From NCBI GenBank assembly GCA_963735885.1, contig CAVTMP010000003.1:62001-126000 (forward strand): DNA of 64,000 nucleotides, read 5' to 3'. Below, piece after piece: positions 26,559-34,727 of the stretch; the stretch's first letter is position 1; each line of letters starts with the position of its first letter. This DNA comes from JBBSBL01 sp963735885. Lineage in GTDB: Bacteria; Actinomycetota; Thermoleophilia; Solirubrobacterales; Solirubrobacteraceae. The notes beneath the pieces were generated by a model. The model had not been told where the DNA came from, made no database searches, and was given only the letters and a program-made list of their open reading frames with translations. A program made the translations under genes and the position numbers.

Positions 26559-27728
26559 TCAGCCGGACCCCCGCGCGCGCCGTGGCGCCCCGACGCCGCG
26601 CGACTCCAGCACGACGACCACGATCAGCGCCACGTTGACGGCGGCCAGCGTGACGAGGCCCGGCGCGACGAGCCCGAGCGCGGCCAGGAGCACGATCGCG
26701 ACGACCCCGCCGGCTCGCGTGGCGGTCAGGGAGCCGGCCATCACCCAGCGGAACGCGACGTGTCCCAGCAGGTAGAGCACGGGGCCGCCGACGACGACTC
26801 CCAGCTCGAGGCCGTGGAGCACCGCGCCCGGGTGCGCGATGACGATCTCGTCGCCGACGGCGGTGGCGATGATCCCCGCGACGATCAGCAGATGGACGTA
26901 GGTGTAGGCGTCCCGGCCCATGCGTCCCGTGTCCTCGACGTCCTGGAGGCGCCGGCTCGACACGTCGGCGACGTAGTCGAAGTAGAGCCACCAGAGCGCC
27001 GCGCTCCCGACGAAGGCGACGGCGATCGCCACCCCGATGACGAGGTCGAGGGCGAGCTCCGAGGCGGTGGCTCCCGTGACCACGATCGACTCCCCGAGCG
27101 CGATGATGATGAAGAGCTGGAAGCGCTCCGCGAAGTGCGAGCCCTCGATCGTCCACTGCGAGGTCTCGGAGGCGCCGAGCCGCGGGGTCCAGTAGCGCAC
27201 CGCGGGGGCGACGTAGTCGACGACGACCGCGACGAGCCAGATCGGGATGCGCCACGCCGCCGGGGCCAGCGCGCCGGCCAGCCACGGGACCGCGGCGAGC
27301 AGGCCCCACGCGAGAATCCGGCGGAACGGCGCGTGGAGCGGGTCGTCCCGGTCCGTCGCCCAGACGATGAAGGCGTTGCGCATCGCCTGGAGCACGACGT
27401 AGGACCCCGCGAAGAGCAGGGCGCGCTCCCCGAACGCCTCGGGGATGGCGATCGCCATGCCGAGGCTCGCGAGCATCACGCCGATCAGGATCAGGCGCAC
27501 CGGCGTGGCGTCGGGGTCGAACCAGTTGGCCATCCACGTCGTGTAGATCCACGCCCACCACACGACGAGGAGCAGCAGCGTGGTCTTCAGCACGCCGTCG
27601 GCGTCGAGATGCGCGAGCAGGAAGTGCGAGAGCTGGGTGACGGCGAACACGTAGACGAGGTCGAAGAACAGCTCGAGGCTCGACGCGCGCTGCTCCTCGC
27701 CCGGCTGCCGGCGGAGGTGGTGGGACAC
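26559..27728 (-). CDS. Low temperature requirement protein A (LtrA) family membrane protein
   Basis: The 389-residue polytopic protein has about ten membrane segments and the LtrA signature SSLELFFDLVYVFAVTQLSHFLLAHL (residues 16-41), plus HFAERFQLFIIIALGESIVVTGA. LtrA was named in Listeria for growth in the cold, and its molecular role is unknown. Here the GTG lies 2 nt after the bioD stop with no space for its own promoter, so it is the last gene of bioB-bioF-bioD. That makes a transport role linked to biotin or its precursors worth testing; this is inference only. Confidence 0.83.
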   Translation of the reverse strand: MSHHLRRQPGEEQRASSLELFFDLVYVFAVTQLSHFLLAHLDADGVLKTTLLLLVVWWAWIYTTWMANWFDPDATPVRLILIGVMLASLGMAIAIPEAFGERALLFAGSYVVLQAMRNAFIVWATDRDDPLHAPFRRILAWGLLAAVPWLAGALAPAAWRIPIWLVAVVVDYVAPAVRYWTPRLGASETSQWTIEGSHFAERFQLFIIIALGESIVVTGATASELALDLVIGVAIAVAFVGSAALWWLYFDYVADVSSRRLQDVEDTGRMGRDAYTYVHLLIVAGIIATAVGDEIVIAHPGAVLHGLELGVVVGGPVLYLLGHVAFRWVMAGSLTATRAGGVVAIVLLAALGLVAPGLVTLAAVNVALIVVVVLESRGVGAPRRARGSG

Positions 27729-27730
27729 GG

Positions 27731-28424
27731 CTAGAGCGCCGGCACGAGCGCGTCGAGGGGCAGGTGGGCGCCGGCCGCGGCGAGCGCCGGCGGTTCCGGC
27801 GCCCGCACGGTCGGCAGGCCGGCGACCGGCACGGCGCCGAGCGCCGCGACCGTCTCCCGGTTGGACCGCTCGACGGGACCGGGCGCGGCCGGCCACGGCG
27901 TCATCACGACGCCCGTCACCCGAAGGCCCGCCGCGCGGGCGGACTCGAGCGTGAGCAGGGTGTGCGAGATGGTGCCGAGCCCGGCGCGGGCGGCGACGAC
28001 CACGGGCAGGCCGAGGTCGAGCGCGAGGTCGCGCACGAGATAGCCCGGGGTGAGCGGCACGAGCAGGCCGCCGACGCCCTCGACGACCAGCGCGTCGGCC
28101 CCCTGACCCGCGCGGCGCGCGGAGGCGACCAGCGCGGCCGGGTCCAGAGCCTCGCCCGCGAGGCGCGCGGCGAGATGGGGTGAGACCGGCGGGCCGAAGC
28201 GGACCGGGGCGACCGCCTCGGGACCGCGGCGTCCGCCGGCGGCCCGCGCGAGCACCACGTCGTCGGGCGGCCAGGATGGAGTCCGCCGGCTCCGCCGTCC
28301 CGGTCAGCACCGGCTTGCTCGCCGCGACGCGCAGGCCCTCGCTCGCGAGCGCCGCCAGCAGCGCCGCCGCGACGACCGTCTTCCCGGCACCGGTGTCGGT
28401 CCCGGTGACGAAGCAGCCGCGCAC
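27731..28424 (-). CDS. bioD: Dethiobiotin synthetase BioD, frameshifted
   Basis: The ATP-dependent enzyme closes the ureido ring of dethiobiotin from diaminononanoate and CO2. The N-terminus CFVTGTDTGAGKTVVAAALL is the BioD P-loop, followed by ASKPVLTG (catalytic Lys). After ADSILAA the frame changes near 28268 and resumes as DDVVLARAAGG, RFGPPVSPHLAA, VVEGVGGLLVPLTPGY (second conserved motif) and ARAGLGTISHTLLT. One extra base in a GCCGCCC run explains the break. The stop lies 2 nt before the LtrA start. It starts 8 nt after the bioF stop. Confidence 0.85.
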
Positions 28425-28432
28425 CCGCGGTC

Positions 28433-29752
28433 CTACGCCGCGCGCGGGACGGGCTCCGGCTCGCTCTCGAGGTCGAACGGCCGCGGGCGCCCGGCTCGTG
28501 GCTCGGGCGGCGCGGCGACCGGTGCCGGGCCCGCGGGCTCGATCTCGCCGGCGGCGAGCGGCGCGGCGGCCGCGGGCGTCGTGGCCGCGGGCCGGAAGCC
28601 GGCTGCGCGCGCGGCGCGCGCGAGCGCCCGCGCCGCGCCCCGGAGCTCGGTCCGCGTATGGGACGCCATCACCGCGAGGCGCAGCCGCGACGTCCCGGCG
28701 GGCACCGTCGGCGGCCGGATCGCCTGGGCGAACACGCCGCGCTCGAGCGCCGCCTCGCAGACCTGCACGGCCAGCGCGGGGTCGCCGACCACGAGCGGCA
28801 CGATCGGGGTCGCGCCGGCCGGGACGCCGAATCCCTCCCGCGCGAGCTCCTCGCGCAGGGCCACGCCGTTGCCCTGCAGCCGATCGACCCGCTGGGGCTG
28901 GGACTCCAGCAGCTCGAGCGCGGCGAGCGCGCCGGCGACCGCGGGCGGCGAGGGGGCGGTGGAGAAGATCAGCGTGCGGGCCGAGTTGACGAGCCAGCGC
29001 GCCATCGACGCGTCGCAGCAGGCGTAGGCCCCGTAGGCGCCGAGGGCCTTGCCCAGGGTCCCGATGACCACGTCGACCTCGTCCTCGAGCCCCGCCGCGG
29101 CCACGGCGCCGCGCCCGCCGGGGCCGAGGCACCCGGTGCCGTGCGCCTCGTCGACGACGACCCGCGCGCCGTGGCGGCGCGCGAGGTCGACGATCTCCTC
29201 GAGCGGCGCCACGTCCCCGTCCATCGAGAACACGGAGTCGGTGACGATGAGCGCGCCGCGGCCCTCGGCCTTCTCGAGGCCCCAGGCGAGGTGCTCGACG
29301 TCGGCGTGGTCGTAGACGAACGTCTCCGCGCGGGCGAGCCGGCAGCCGTCGACGAGCGACGCGTGGTTGAGCGCGTCGGAGAAGACCACGTCGCCCGCGC
29401 CCGCGAGCGCCGAGACGATGCCGGTGTTCGCCAGGTAGCCCGAGCCGAAGAGCAACACCGCCGGGGCCCCCTTGAAGTCCGCCAGGCGCTCCTCCAGGCG
29501 GCGATGGACGGTCATGTTGCCGGACACCAGGCGCGACGCGCCCGCGCCGGCGCCCCAGCGCATCGCCGCCTCGGCGGCGGCCTCGCGGACGGCCGGGTGG
29601 TCGGCGAGCCCGAGGTAGTTGTTCGAGCAGAGCAGGAGGACGGGCTTGCCGTCGAGCACGACGCGCGGCCCCTGCGGCCCGCTCACCAGCCGCATCCGGC
29701 GGTAGAGCCCGAGCTCCTTGAGCTCGGCCAGCCGGGCCTCGATCCCCGTCAT
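28433..29752 (-). CDS. bioF: 8-amino-7-oxononanoate synthase BioF
   Basis: This alpha-oxoamine synthase condenses pimeloyl-CoA/ACP with alanine on PLP. It shows SNNYLGLADHP, FGSGYLANTGIVSAL, SDALNHASLVDGCRLAR, VVDEAHGTGCLGPGGRG and the PLP lysine in VIGTLGKALGAYGAY (about 242). The 439 residues exceed the usual 385-400 because of a Pro/Ala/Glu-rich tail of about 50 after RAAGFRPA, probably disordered. The ATG overlaps the bioB stop by ATGA, indicating translational coupling. It could be confused with 2-amino-3-ketobutyrate CoA ligase, but the operon settles it. Confidence 0.92.
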   Translation of the reverse strand: MTGIEARLAELKELGLYRRMRLVSGPQGPRVVLDGKPVLLLCSNNYLGLADHPAVREAAAEAAMRWGAGAGASRLVSGNMTVHRRLEERLADFKGAPAVLLFGSGYLANTGIVSALAGAGDVVFSDALNHASLVDGCRLARAETFVYDHADVEHLAWGLEKAEGRGALIVTDSVFSMDGDVAPLEEIVDLARRHGARVVVDEAHGTGCLGPGGRGAVAAAGLEDEVDVVIGTLGKALGAYGAYACCDASMARWLVNSARTLIFSTAPSPPAVAGALAALELLESQPQRVDRLQGNGVALREELAREGFGVPAGATPIVPLVVGDPALAVQVCEAALERGVFAQAIRPPTVPAGTSRLRLAVMASHTRTELRGAARALARAARAAGFRPAATTPAAAAPLAAGEIEPAGPAPVAAPPEPRAGRPRPFDLESEPEPVPRAA

Positions 29753-30948
29753 GCGCCCGCCCCCGTGGCGGCGCGCTCCCGCGTCTCCCGATCGTGCCCG
29801 GCGTTCGGTGCGCCGTCGGGTCGCGGCGGCACGGTCGCCTTGCGTCGAAAGCGCAGCTGGGCGGCCGGGTCCCACAACCGGATCTCGAGCTCGTCCGGCG
29901 GCGCCGGGCCGGGGTCCGCGGCGAGGTGGTCGGCGACGAGGTCCGGGGTGTCCCCGTCGAGCCATCCGCGGCGATTGTCCGGGCGCGGGTTGCGGCCGTT
30001 GTCGGGCTGGGGGGCGACGTTCAGGCCGAGATCCTCGAACATCGCGCGATCCTCCTCCGGGGTGTTGCCGAGCGTGGTGAGGAAGTTGCCCATCATCACC
30101 CCGTTCACGCCGGCGCGGACCGCCAGCGCCTGGAGGTCGCCGAGGTTCTCGACCCGGCCGCCGCAGAGCCGGAACAGGGCCGCCGGGAGGATCAGGCGGA
30201 AGATCGCGATCCACTTCACCGCCTCCCACGGATCCATGAAGTCGCGGTCGCCGAACTTCGTGCCGGGGCGCGGGTTCAGCAGGTTGATCGGGACGCTCGT
30301 CGGGTCGATCTCCGCGAGCTGGAAGGCCATCTCGACCCGCTGCTCCCGCGTCTCGCCGAGGTTGAGGATCCCGCCGACGCACGTCTCCAGCCCCGCCTCG
30401 CGGACCGCGTCGATGGTGCGCAGCCGGCCCTCGTAGCGGACGGTGGAGGAGACCTCCGGGTAGTAGCTCTCGGCGGTCTCCACGTTGTGGTGCACGCGCT
30501 GGATGCCGGCCTCCCGCAGCGCGCGGGCGCGCGCGGGGGACACGTGGCCGATCGAGGCGCAGCGCTTGAGGTTCGTCCGCTCGGCGACGAGGCGCGCGCC
30601 CTCGAGCACCTTCTCGAAGTCCCGCGTCGAGAGGCCCTGGCCCTGGGTGACCATGCAGAAGCGGTGGGCGCCGGCCGCCTCGGCCGCGCGGGCGTGCTCG
30701 AGGATCTGCCCGGGCTCCATCATCGCGTGCATCGGCGTGTCCGCCTCGGCGTAGCGCGACTGGGCGCAGAAGCCGCAGTCCTCCGCGCAGCCGCCCGACT
30801 TCGCGTTGACCAGCGAGCACATGTCGGTCGCGTCGGCGAAGCGCTCGACCCGGGCCCGCCAGGCGCGCTCGACCAGCGCCTCGATCTCGACGGGGTCGTC
30901 GAGATCGCCGAGGCGCAGCGCCTCGTCACGGGTGATCAGCGGGGGCAT
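29749..30948 (-). CDS. bioB: Biotin synthase BioB
   Basis: This radical SAM enzyme inserts sulfur into dethiobiotin. The SAM cluster cysteines are Cys54, Cys58 and Cys61 (GGCAEDCGFC). Downstream are HRFCMVTQGQG, KRCASIGHVSP, VHHNVETAESYYPEVSSTVRYEGRL and GGILNLGETREQRVEMAFQL, with Arg of the 2Fe-2S site in LCGGRVENL. The 399 residues include an extra C-terminal stretch of about 60 (DNGRNPRPDNRRGW onward), longer than E. coli BioB. It is the first gene of bioB-bioF-bioD-ltrA. GGAGG upstream of the ATG and a TACTTT further up suggest a leadered message. Confidence 0.94.
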   Translation of the reverse strand: MPPLITRDEALRLGDLDDPVEIEALVERAWRARVERFADATDMCSLVNAKSGGCAEDCGFCAQSRYAEADTPMHAMMEPGQILEHARAAEAAGAHRFCMVTQGQGLSTRDFEKVLEGARLVAERTNLKRCASIGHVSPARARALREAGIQRVHHNVETAESYYPEVSSTVRYEGRLRTIDAVREAGLETCVGGILNLGETREQRVEMAFQLAEIDPTSVPINLLNPRPGTKFGDRDFMDPWEAVKWIAIFRLILPAALFRLCGGRVENLGDLQALAVRAGVNGVMMGNFLTTLGNTPEEDRAMFEDLGLNVAPQPDNGRNPRPDNRRGWLDGDTPDLVADHLAADPGPAPPDELEIRLWDPAAQLRFRRKATVPPRPDGAPNAGHDRETRERAATGAGA

Positions 30949-31025
30949 GGCGGGCGGCAACCTCCGTGTCGGGATGGGCCGGAAAGTAGGGACGGCCCCG
31001 GACGGGATCGCCGCGTGCGCGCGGG

Positions 31026-31031
31026 TAGGGT
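31026..31031 (+). promoter_or_regulatory. -10 TAGGGT of the DUF6328-like gene
   Basis: The hexamer is 7 nt before ATG 31039, in the short gap divergent from bioB. Confidence 0.5.
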
Positions 31032-31038
31032 GGCCGGG

Positions 31039-31575
31039 ATGCCCGACGGGTCGCTCAACGACGCGGACGAGCCGCGTGCCGACGAGAGCGAGATGGAGCG
31101 GATCGACCGGAACCTCGGCGAGCTCCTGCAGGAGCTCCGGGTCGCACAGGCCGGGGTGCAGATCCTCTTCGCGTTCCTCCTCGCGCTGCCGTTCACCGCG
31201 CGCTGGAGTGGCGTCGACGAGCTGCAGCGCGACCTCTACTTCGCGGCGCTGCTGCTCTCCGCGCTGTCCGCCGCGTGCCTCATCGCGCCGACCGCGTACC
31301 ACCGCATCGTGTTCCGCCACCACGACAAGCGAGCCCTCGTGACGACTTCCAACCGGCTGGCGATCGTCGGCCTCGTCTGCCTGGCCTGCGCGATCGTGAT
31401 CATCGTCGTCTTCGTCACCGACGTCCTGTTCAAGGCGCCGACCGTGATCCTCGTCGCGATCGGCGGCGTCCTGGTGTTCGGCGGCCTGTGGTTCGCGCTG
31501 CCGATTCGCCGGCGGATCATCCAGAGCGAGCGGTGGGAGCGACGGCGGGCCGCCGCGACGGCGCGCGGCAGGTGA
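31039..31575 (+). CDS. Four-helix membrane protein, DUF6328-like
   Basis: The 178-residue protein has an acidic N-terminus (DEPRADESEMERIDRNLGELLQELR), then four membrane helices with the conserved pattern VAQAGVQILFAFLLALPFTARW and IAPTAYHRIVFRHHDK between helices 2 and 3, ending in a basic tail. Actinobacteria carry many such proteins (DUF6328); the function is unknown. The histidine-rich loop FRHHDKRALV on the cytoplasmic side is the most conserved feature I can recognise. Confidence 0.7.
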   Translation: MPDGSLNDADEPRADESEMERIDRNLGELLQELRVAQAGVQILFAFLLALPFTARWSGVDELQRDLYFAALLLSALSAACLIAPTAYHRIVFRHHDKRALVTTSNRLAIVGLVCLACAIVIIVVFVTDVLFKAPTVILVAIGGVLVFGGLWFALPIRRRIIQSERWERRRAAATARGR

Positions 31576-31594
31576 CGCCGGCGCCGCCCTCCGC

Positions 31595-32395
31595 TCAGGC
31601 GCCGGTCCAGCGCGGCGGACGCCGCTCGCCGAAGGCGCGGACGCCCTCCCGGAAGTCGGCGGAGGCGAAGCAGGACTCGCGCAGCGCGACGAGCTCGGCC
31701 TCGACCTCGGGGTCCAGCGGGCCGCGCGCGTCGGTCAGCGCGCGGAGGATCCGCTTGTTCCCGGTCAGCGACAGCGGGGCGTTGCCCGCGATCTCCGTGG
31801 CCAGCGCGAGCGCGCGGGCCTCGAGCGCGCCGTCGGCGGCGACCTCGTTCACGAGGCCCCAGGCCAGCGCCGTGGCGGCGTCGAGCCGGCGCCCGACGAG
31901 GAACAGCTCGCGCGTGCGCGGGAGCCCGATCGCGTCGATGAAGCGGCGCAGGCCGGTGTGCGAGTAGACGAGGCCGAGCTTCGCCGGCGGCATCCCGAGC
32001 CGCGCCCCGGCGTCGGCCACCCGCAGGTCGCACGCGAGCGCCAGCTCGAGGCCGCCGCCGATCGCGTGGCCGTTCAACGCCGCGACGGTCGGCCACGGGT
32101 GGGCGTCGAGCGCCTCGAGCGCGCTCGTGAACGGATGCGCCACGAGCCGCTCGGCCTCCCGGGCGAAGACCTCGTCCGGCAGGTCGCCGATGTCGTAGCC
32201 CGACGAGAACACCGGGCCCTCGCCGGTGACGATCACGCAGCGGGCGTCGACCCGCGGCAGGGTCTCGGCGATCCCGTCGAGGATCGCGTGGTCGAGTGCG
32301 CCGCGCTTCTCGGGATTGGCGAAGGTGAGCCGGGCGACGCCGGGCGCCGGTTCGTCGAGGCGCAGCCGCCCGCCGGACTCGGGTGCGTCGCCCAC
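31595..32395 (-). CDS. Enoyl-CoA hydratase/isomerase family protein
   Basis: The 266-residue crotonase-fold protein has VARLTFANPEKRGALDHAIL, oxyanion region VFSSGYDIGDLPDE and HAIGGGLELALACDLRVAD, then GMPPAKLGLVYSHTGLRRF. The usual second acidic residue falls at this last position (PPAKLGLVYSH), so hydratase versus isomerase or decarboxylase activity is uncertain. The GTG at 32395 is 5 nt after the stop of the biotin carrier gene, so the two are co-transcribed. That pairing suggests a role near a biotin-dependent acyl-CoA carboxylase. Confidence 0.82.
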   Translation of the reverse strand: MGDAPESGGRLRLDEPAPGVARLTFANPEKRGALDHAILDGIAETLPRVDARCVIVTGEGPVFSSGYDIGDLPDEVFAREAERLVAHPFTSALEALDAHPWPTVAALNGHAIGGGLELALACDLRVADAGARLGMPPAKLGLVYSHTGLRRFIDAIGLPRTRELFLVGRRLDAATALAWGLVNEVAADGALEARALALATEIAGNAPLSLTGNKRILRALTDARGPLDPEVEAELVALRESCFASADFREGVRAFGERRPPRWTGA

Positions 32396-32400
32396 GCGGC

Positions 32401-32613
32401 CTACTCGAGCACGACGAGCGTGTCGCCCTCGGAGACGGACTGGCCCTCCGCGCAGCGGATCTCGCTGACCTTGCCCGGGTCCTCGGCCTCCACCGGCATC
32501 TCCATCTTCATCGACTCGAGGATGACCACCGTGTCGCCCTCCTCGACCGCGTCGCCGACCTGCACCTCGATCTTCCACACCGTGCCCGTGATGTGGGCCT
32601 CGACGTCTGGCAC
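32401..32613 (-). CDS. Biotin/lipoyl attachment domain protein (standalone biotin carrier)
   Basis: The minimal biotinyl domain is 70 residues long. The attachment lysine is Lys36 in LESMKMEMP (classical form AMKM), flanked by the two half-barrel repeats ITGTVWKIEVQVGDAVEEGD and DPGKVSEIRCAEGQSVSEGD. It carries CO2 on biotin between a biotin carboxylase and a carboxyltransferase such as that encoded at 42587. GTG 32613 is favoured over an in-frame start 54 nt upstream because AGGAGG lies at ribosome-site distance. The biotin carboxylase partner is not in the window. Confidence 0.87.
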   Translation of the reverse strand: MPDVEAHITGTVWKIEVQVGDAVEEGDTVVILESMKMEMPVEAEDPGKVSEIRCAEGQSVSEGDTLVVLE

Positions 32614-32734
32614 CGTGGTCCTCCTGTCGTGTCCGCTCGCCCGACCGATCCGGGGCGCGAGGACCATACCCCGCGCGGCCGACCGACCGTGCTCGTCGTC
32701 GCGGTCCGGCGCCTCCGGGGCCGCGCGGGCGGAT

Positions 32735-32773
32735 GCCGGAAAACGGTGTCAGTGGGCGCCGGAAAACGGTGTC
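32735..32773. repeat. Tandem direct repeat of a 16-bp AT-containing motif
   Basis: GCCGGAAAACGGTGTC occurs at 32735-32750 and again at 32758-32773, start to start 23 bp, in a non-coding gap between the biotin carrier and a small membrane protein. The AAAA runs stand out in this GC-rich sequence. It could be a tandem regulator site or a dispersed repeat fragment. Confidence 0.7.
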
Positions 32774-32840
32774 TTCGGAACGTCCGGGTTCTTCTGGCTT
32801 CCGGTGCGGGAGCGGGACGCGCGTTCCGACCGGGGTCAGG

Positions 32841-32846
32841 TATAGA
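32841..32846 (+). promoter_or_regulatory. -10 TATAGA of the small membrane protein gene
   Basis: The variant hexamer ends 8 nt before ATG 32855, downstream of the tandem repeat. Confidence 0.4.
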
Positions 32847-32854
32847 ACGTCACC

Positions 32855-33142
32855 ATGCGCACAAGGAAGCGGTACTCCGGCGGACGTCCCGGCCTGGTTC
32901 TCGCCCTCCTCCTCGTCCTCTCCGCCGCGGTCGCCGTCGGCGGCGTCGCAGCCGTCAGGCTGCTCTCCGGGGAGTGGTGGGTCGCGGGAGCGCTCGTCGC
33001 CGCGGCGGTGGTGGTCTGGACGGTCATCGCGGTGGTGACCGACGAGCGGTCGTCCGCGACGCGGGCGCGCGTCAGGGACGCGAGTGCTCCGCAGGTCGCG
33101 CGCGGCCGCGCGGCGGCCCCGCGCCGCTCGAGCATCGCCTGA
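32855..33142 (+). CDS. Small hypothetical two-helix membrane protein
   Basis: The 95-residue protein has a basic N-terminus (MRTRKRYSGGRPG), two hydrophobic segments (about 13-35 and 42-61) and a basic Arg/Ala tail. I do not recognise a family. Support for it being a gene comes from the -10 at the right distance, the membrane-protein composition and its place in an otherwise empty gap. Basic ends on both sides predict that both termini are cytoplasmic. Confidence 0.5.
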   Translation: MRTRKRYSGGRPGLVLALLLVLSAAVAVGGVAAVRLLSGEWWVAGALVAAAVVVWTVIAVVTDERSSATRARVRDASAPQVARGRAAAPRRSSIA

Positions 33143-33200
33143 GGCCCGACCTCGACCGCCGGCCCGCCGCCGCCGCCTCCGCCGGCGTCGGGTGGCGGGA

Positions 33201-33206
33201 TAGGCT
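33201..33206 (+). promoter_or_regulatory. -10 TAGGCT of glpK
   Basis: The hexamer ends 8 nt before GTG 33215, with CCCGCGCC between. Confidence 0.5.
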
Positions 33207-33214
33207 CCCGCGCC

Positions 33215-34714
33215 GTGATCCTGGCCATCGACGAAGGCACGACCGGCGTCACCTGCCTGGTGTTCGACCACGAGGCGGAGATCGTCGGGCGCGCCTACCG
33301 CGAGATCACCCAGCACTTCCCGCGCCCCGGCTGGGTCGAGCACGACGCCGAGGAGATCTGGGCGGCGACCCACGACATCGCCGGCGAGGCCCTGGCCGAC
33401 GCCGGCGTCGGCCCCGGGGGGCTCGACGCGATCGGCATCACGAACCAGCGCGAGACGGTCTGCGCCTGGGATCCCGCGACCGGCGCCCCGCTGCACCGGG
33501 CGATCGTCTGGCAGGACCGCCGGACCGCCGAACGCTGCGCCGCGCTGCGCGCGGCGGGTCACGAGGCGCACGTGCGCGCGGCGACCGGGCTCGTGCTCGA
33601 CCCCTACTTCTCGGCGACGAAGATCGCCTGGCTGCTCGACGAGGTCCCGGGCCTGCGGGAACGGGCCGAGCGGGGGGAGGCGATCTTCGGCACGGTCGAC
33701 TCATGGCTCGTGTTCCGCCTCACCGGGGAGCACGTCACCGACCGGTCGAACGCGTCGCGGACCATGCTCTACGACATCCGCTCCGGCGCGTGGGACCCGG
33801 CCCTGCTCGAGCTCTTCGGCGTTCCGGAGCGGTCGCTGCCCGCCGTGCGGCCGAGCGCCGGCGAGCTCGGCCGCACGAGCGCCGCGGCGTTCCACGGCCA
33901 CGAGGTGCCGGTGGCCGGGGTGGCCGGCGATCAGCAGGCGGCCCTCTTCGGCCAGGGCTGCCTCGACCCCGGCCAGGGCAAGAACACCTACGGAACCGGA
34001 TCGTTCGTGCTGCTCAACGCCGGTCATCGGGCCCCGGAGCCCGTACCGGGCCTGCTGGGCACGGTCGCGTGGGGCATCGGCGCGAGCACGACCTACGCGC
34101 TGGAGGCGAGCATCTTCGTCACGGGGGCCGCGATCCAGTGGCTGCGCGACGGGCTGGGCATCGTCGGGGAGGCCGCCGAGACCGCGGCGCTCGCGGGCTC
34201 GCTGGAGGGCAACGAGGGCGTCTACTTCGTGCCGGCGCTCACCGGGCTCGGCTCCCCGTACTGGGACCCGTACGCGCGCGGGGCGATCCTCGGCCTCACG
34301 CGCGGGTCCGGGCGCGCGCACCTCGCCCGCGCGGCGCTCGAGGCGATCGCCTACCAGACGGTCGACGCCGTCCGGGCGATGGAGGCGGCGAGCGACACGC
34401 CGCTCGCCGAGCTGCGGGCCGACGGGGGGGCGACCGCCAACGCGTGGCTCATGCAGTTCCAGGCCGACGTCCTCGGGGTGCCGGTCGTCGTGCCCGAGGT
34501 GGCCGAGACGACCGCGCTCGGCGCCGCGTTCCTCGCCGGCGTGGGGACCGCGACCTTGACGCTCGACCACCTCCGGCGCTCGTGGCGCGAGCGGGCGCGC
34601 TACGAGCCGCGCATGGGCGAGGACGAGCGGGCGGAGCTGCTCGCGGGCTGGTCGCGTGCCGTCGAGCGCGCGCGCGGCTGGGCCGACGGGGTCGAGCCCG
34701 CCGCCGCGGGGTAG
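33215..34714 (+). CDS. glpK: Glycerol kinase GlpK
   Basis: The FGGY kinase of 499 residues phosphorylates glycerol to sn-glycerol 3-phosphate. Motifs are ILAIDEGTTGVTCLVFD (ATP phosphate 1), GITNQRETVCAWD, AIVWQDRRT, SRTMLYDIRSGAWD, VAGDQQAALFGQGC, KNTYGTGSFVLLN and GLGSPYWDPYARGAILGLTRG. It sits 13 nt upstream of a PlsC acyltransferase, so glycerol 3-phosphate production and its acylation into phosphatidate are encoded together. No GlpF or GlpD is nearby. Confidence 0.94.
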   Translation: MILAIDEGTTGVTCLVFDHEAEIVGRAYREITQHFPRPGWVEHDAEEIWAATHDIAGEALADAGVGPGGLDAIGITNQRETVCAWDPATGAPLHRAIVWQDRRTAERCAALRAAGHEAHVRAATGLVLDPYFSATKIAWLLDEVPGLRERAERGEAIFGTVDSWLVFRLTGEHVTDRSNASRTMLYDIRSGAWDPALLELFGVPERSLPAVRPSAGELGRTSAAAFHGHEVPVAGVAGDQQAALFGQGCLDPGQGKNTYGTGSFVLLNAGHRAPEPVPGLLGTVAWGIGASTTYALEASIFVTGAAIQWLRDGLGIVGEAAETAALAGSLEGNEGVYFVPALTGLGSPYWDPYARGAILGLTRGSGRAHLARAALEAIAYQTVDAVRAMEAASDTPLAELRADGGATANAWLMQFQADVLGVPVVVPEVAETTALGAAFLAGVGTATLTLDHLRRSWRERARYEPRMGEDERAELLAGWSRAVERARGWADGVEPAAAG

Positions 34715-34717
34715 GCT
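34712..34717 (+). promoter_or_regulatory. -10 TAGGCT in front of the PlsC-like gene
   Basis: The hexamer overlaps the glpK stop region and ends 10 nt before GTG 34728. It may give the acyltransferase a second, leaderless message besides read-through from glpK. Confidence 0.35.
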
Positions 34718-34727
34718 TCCGGGCACC

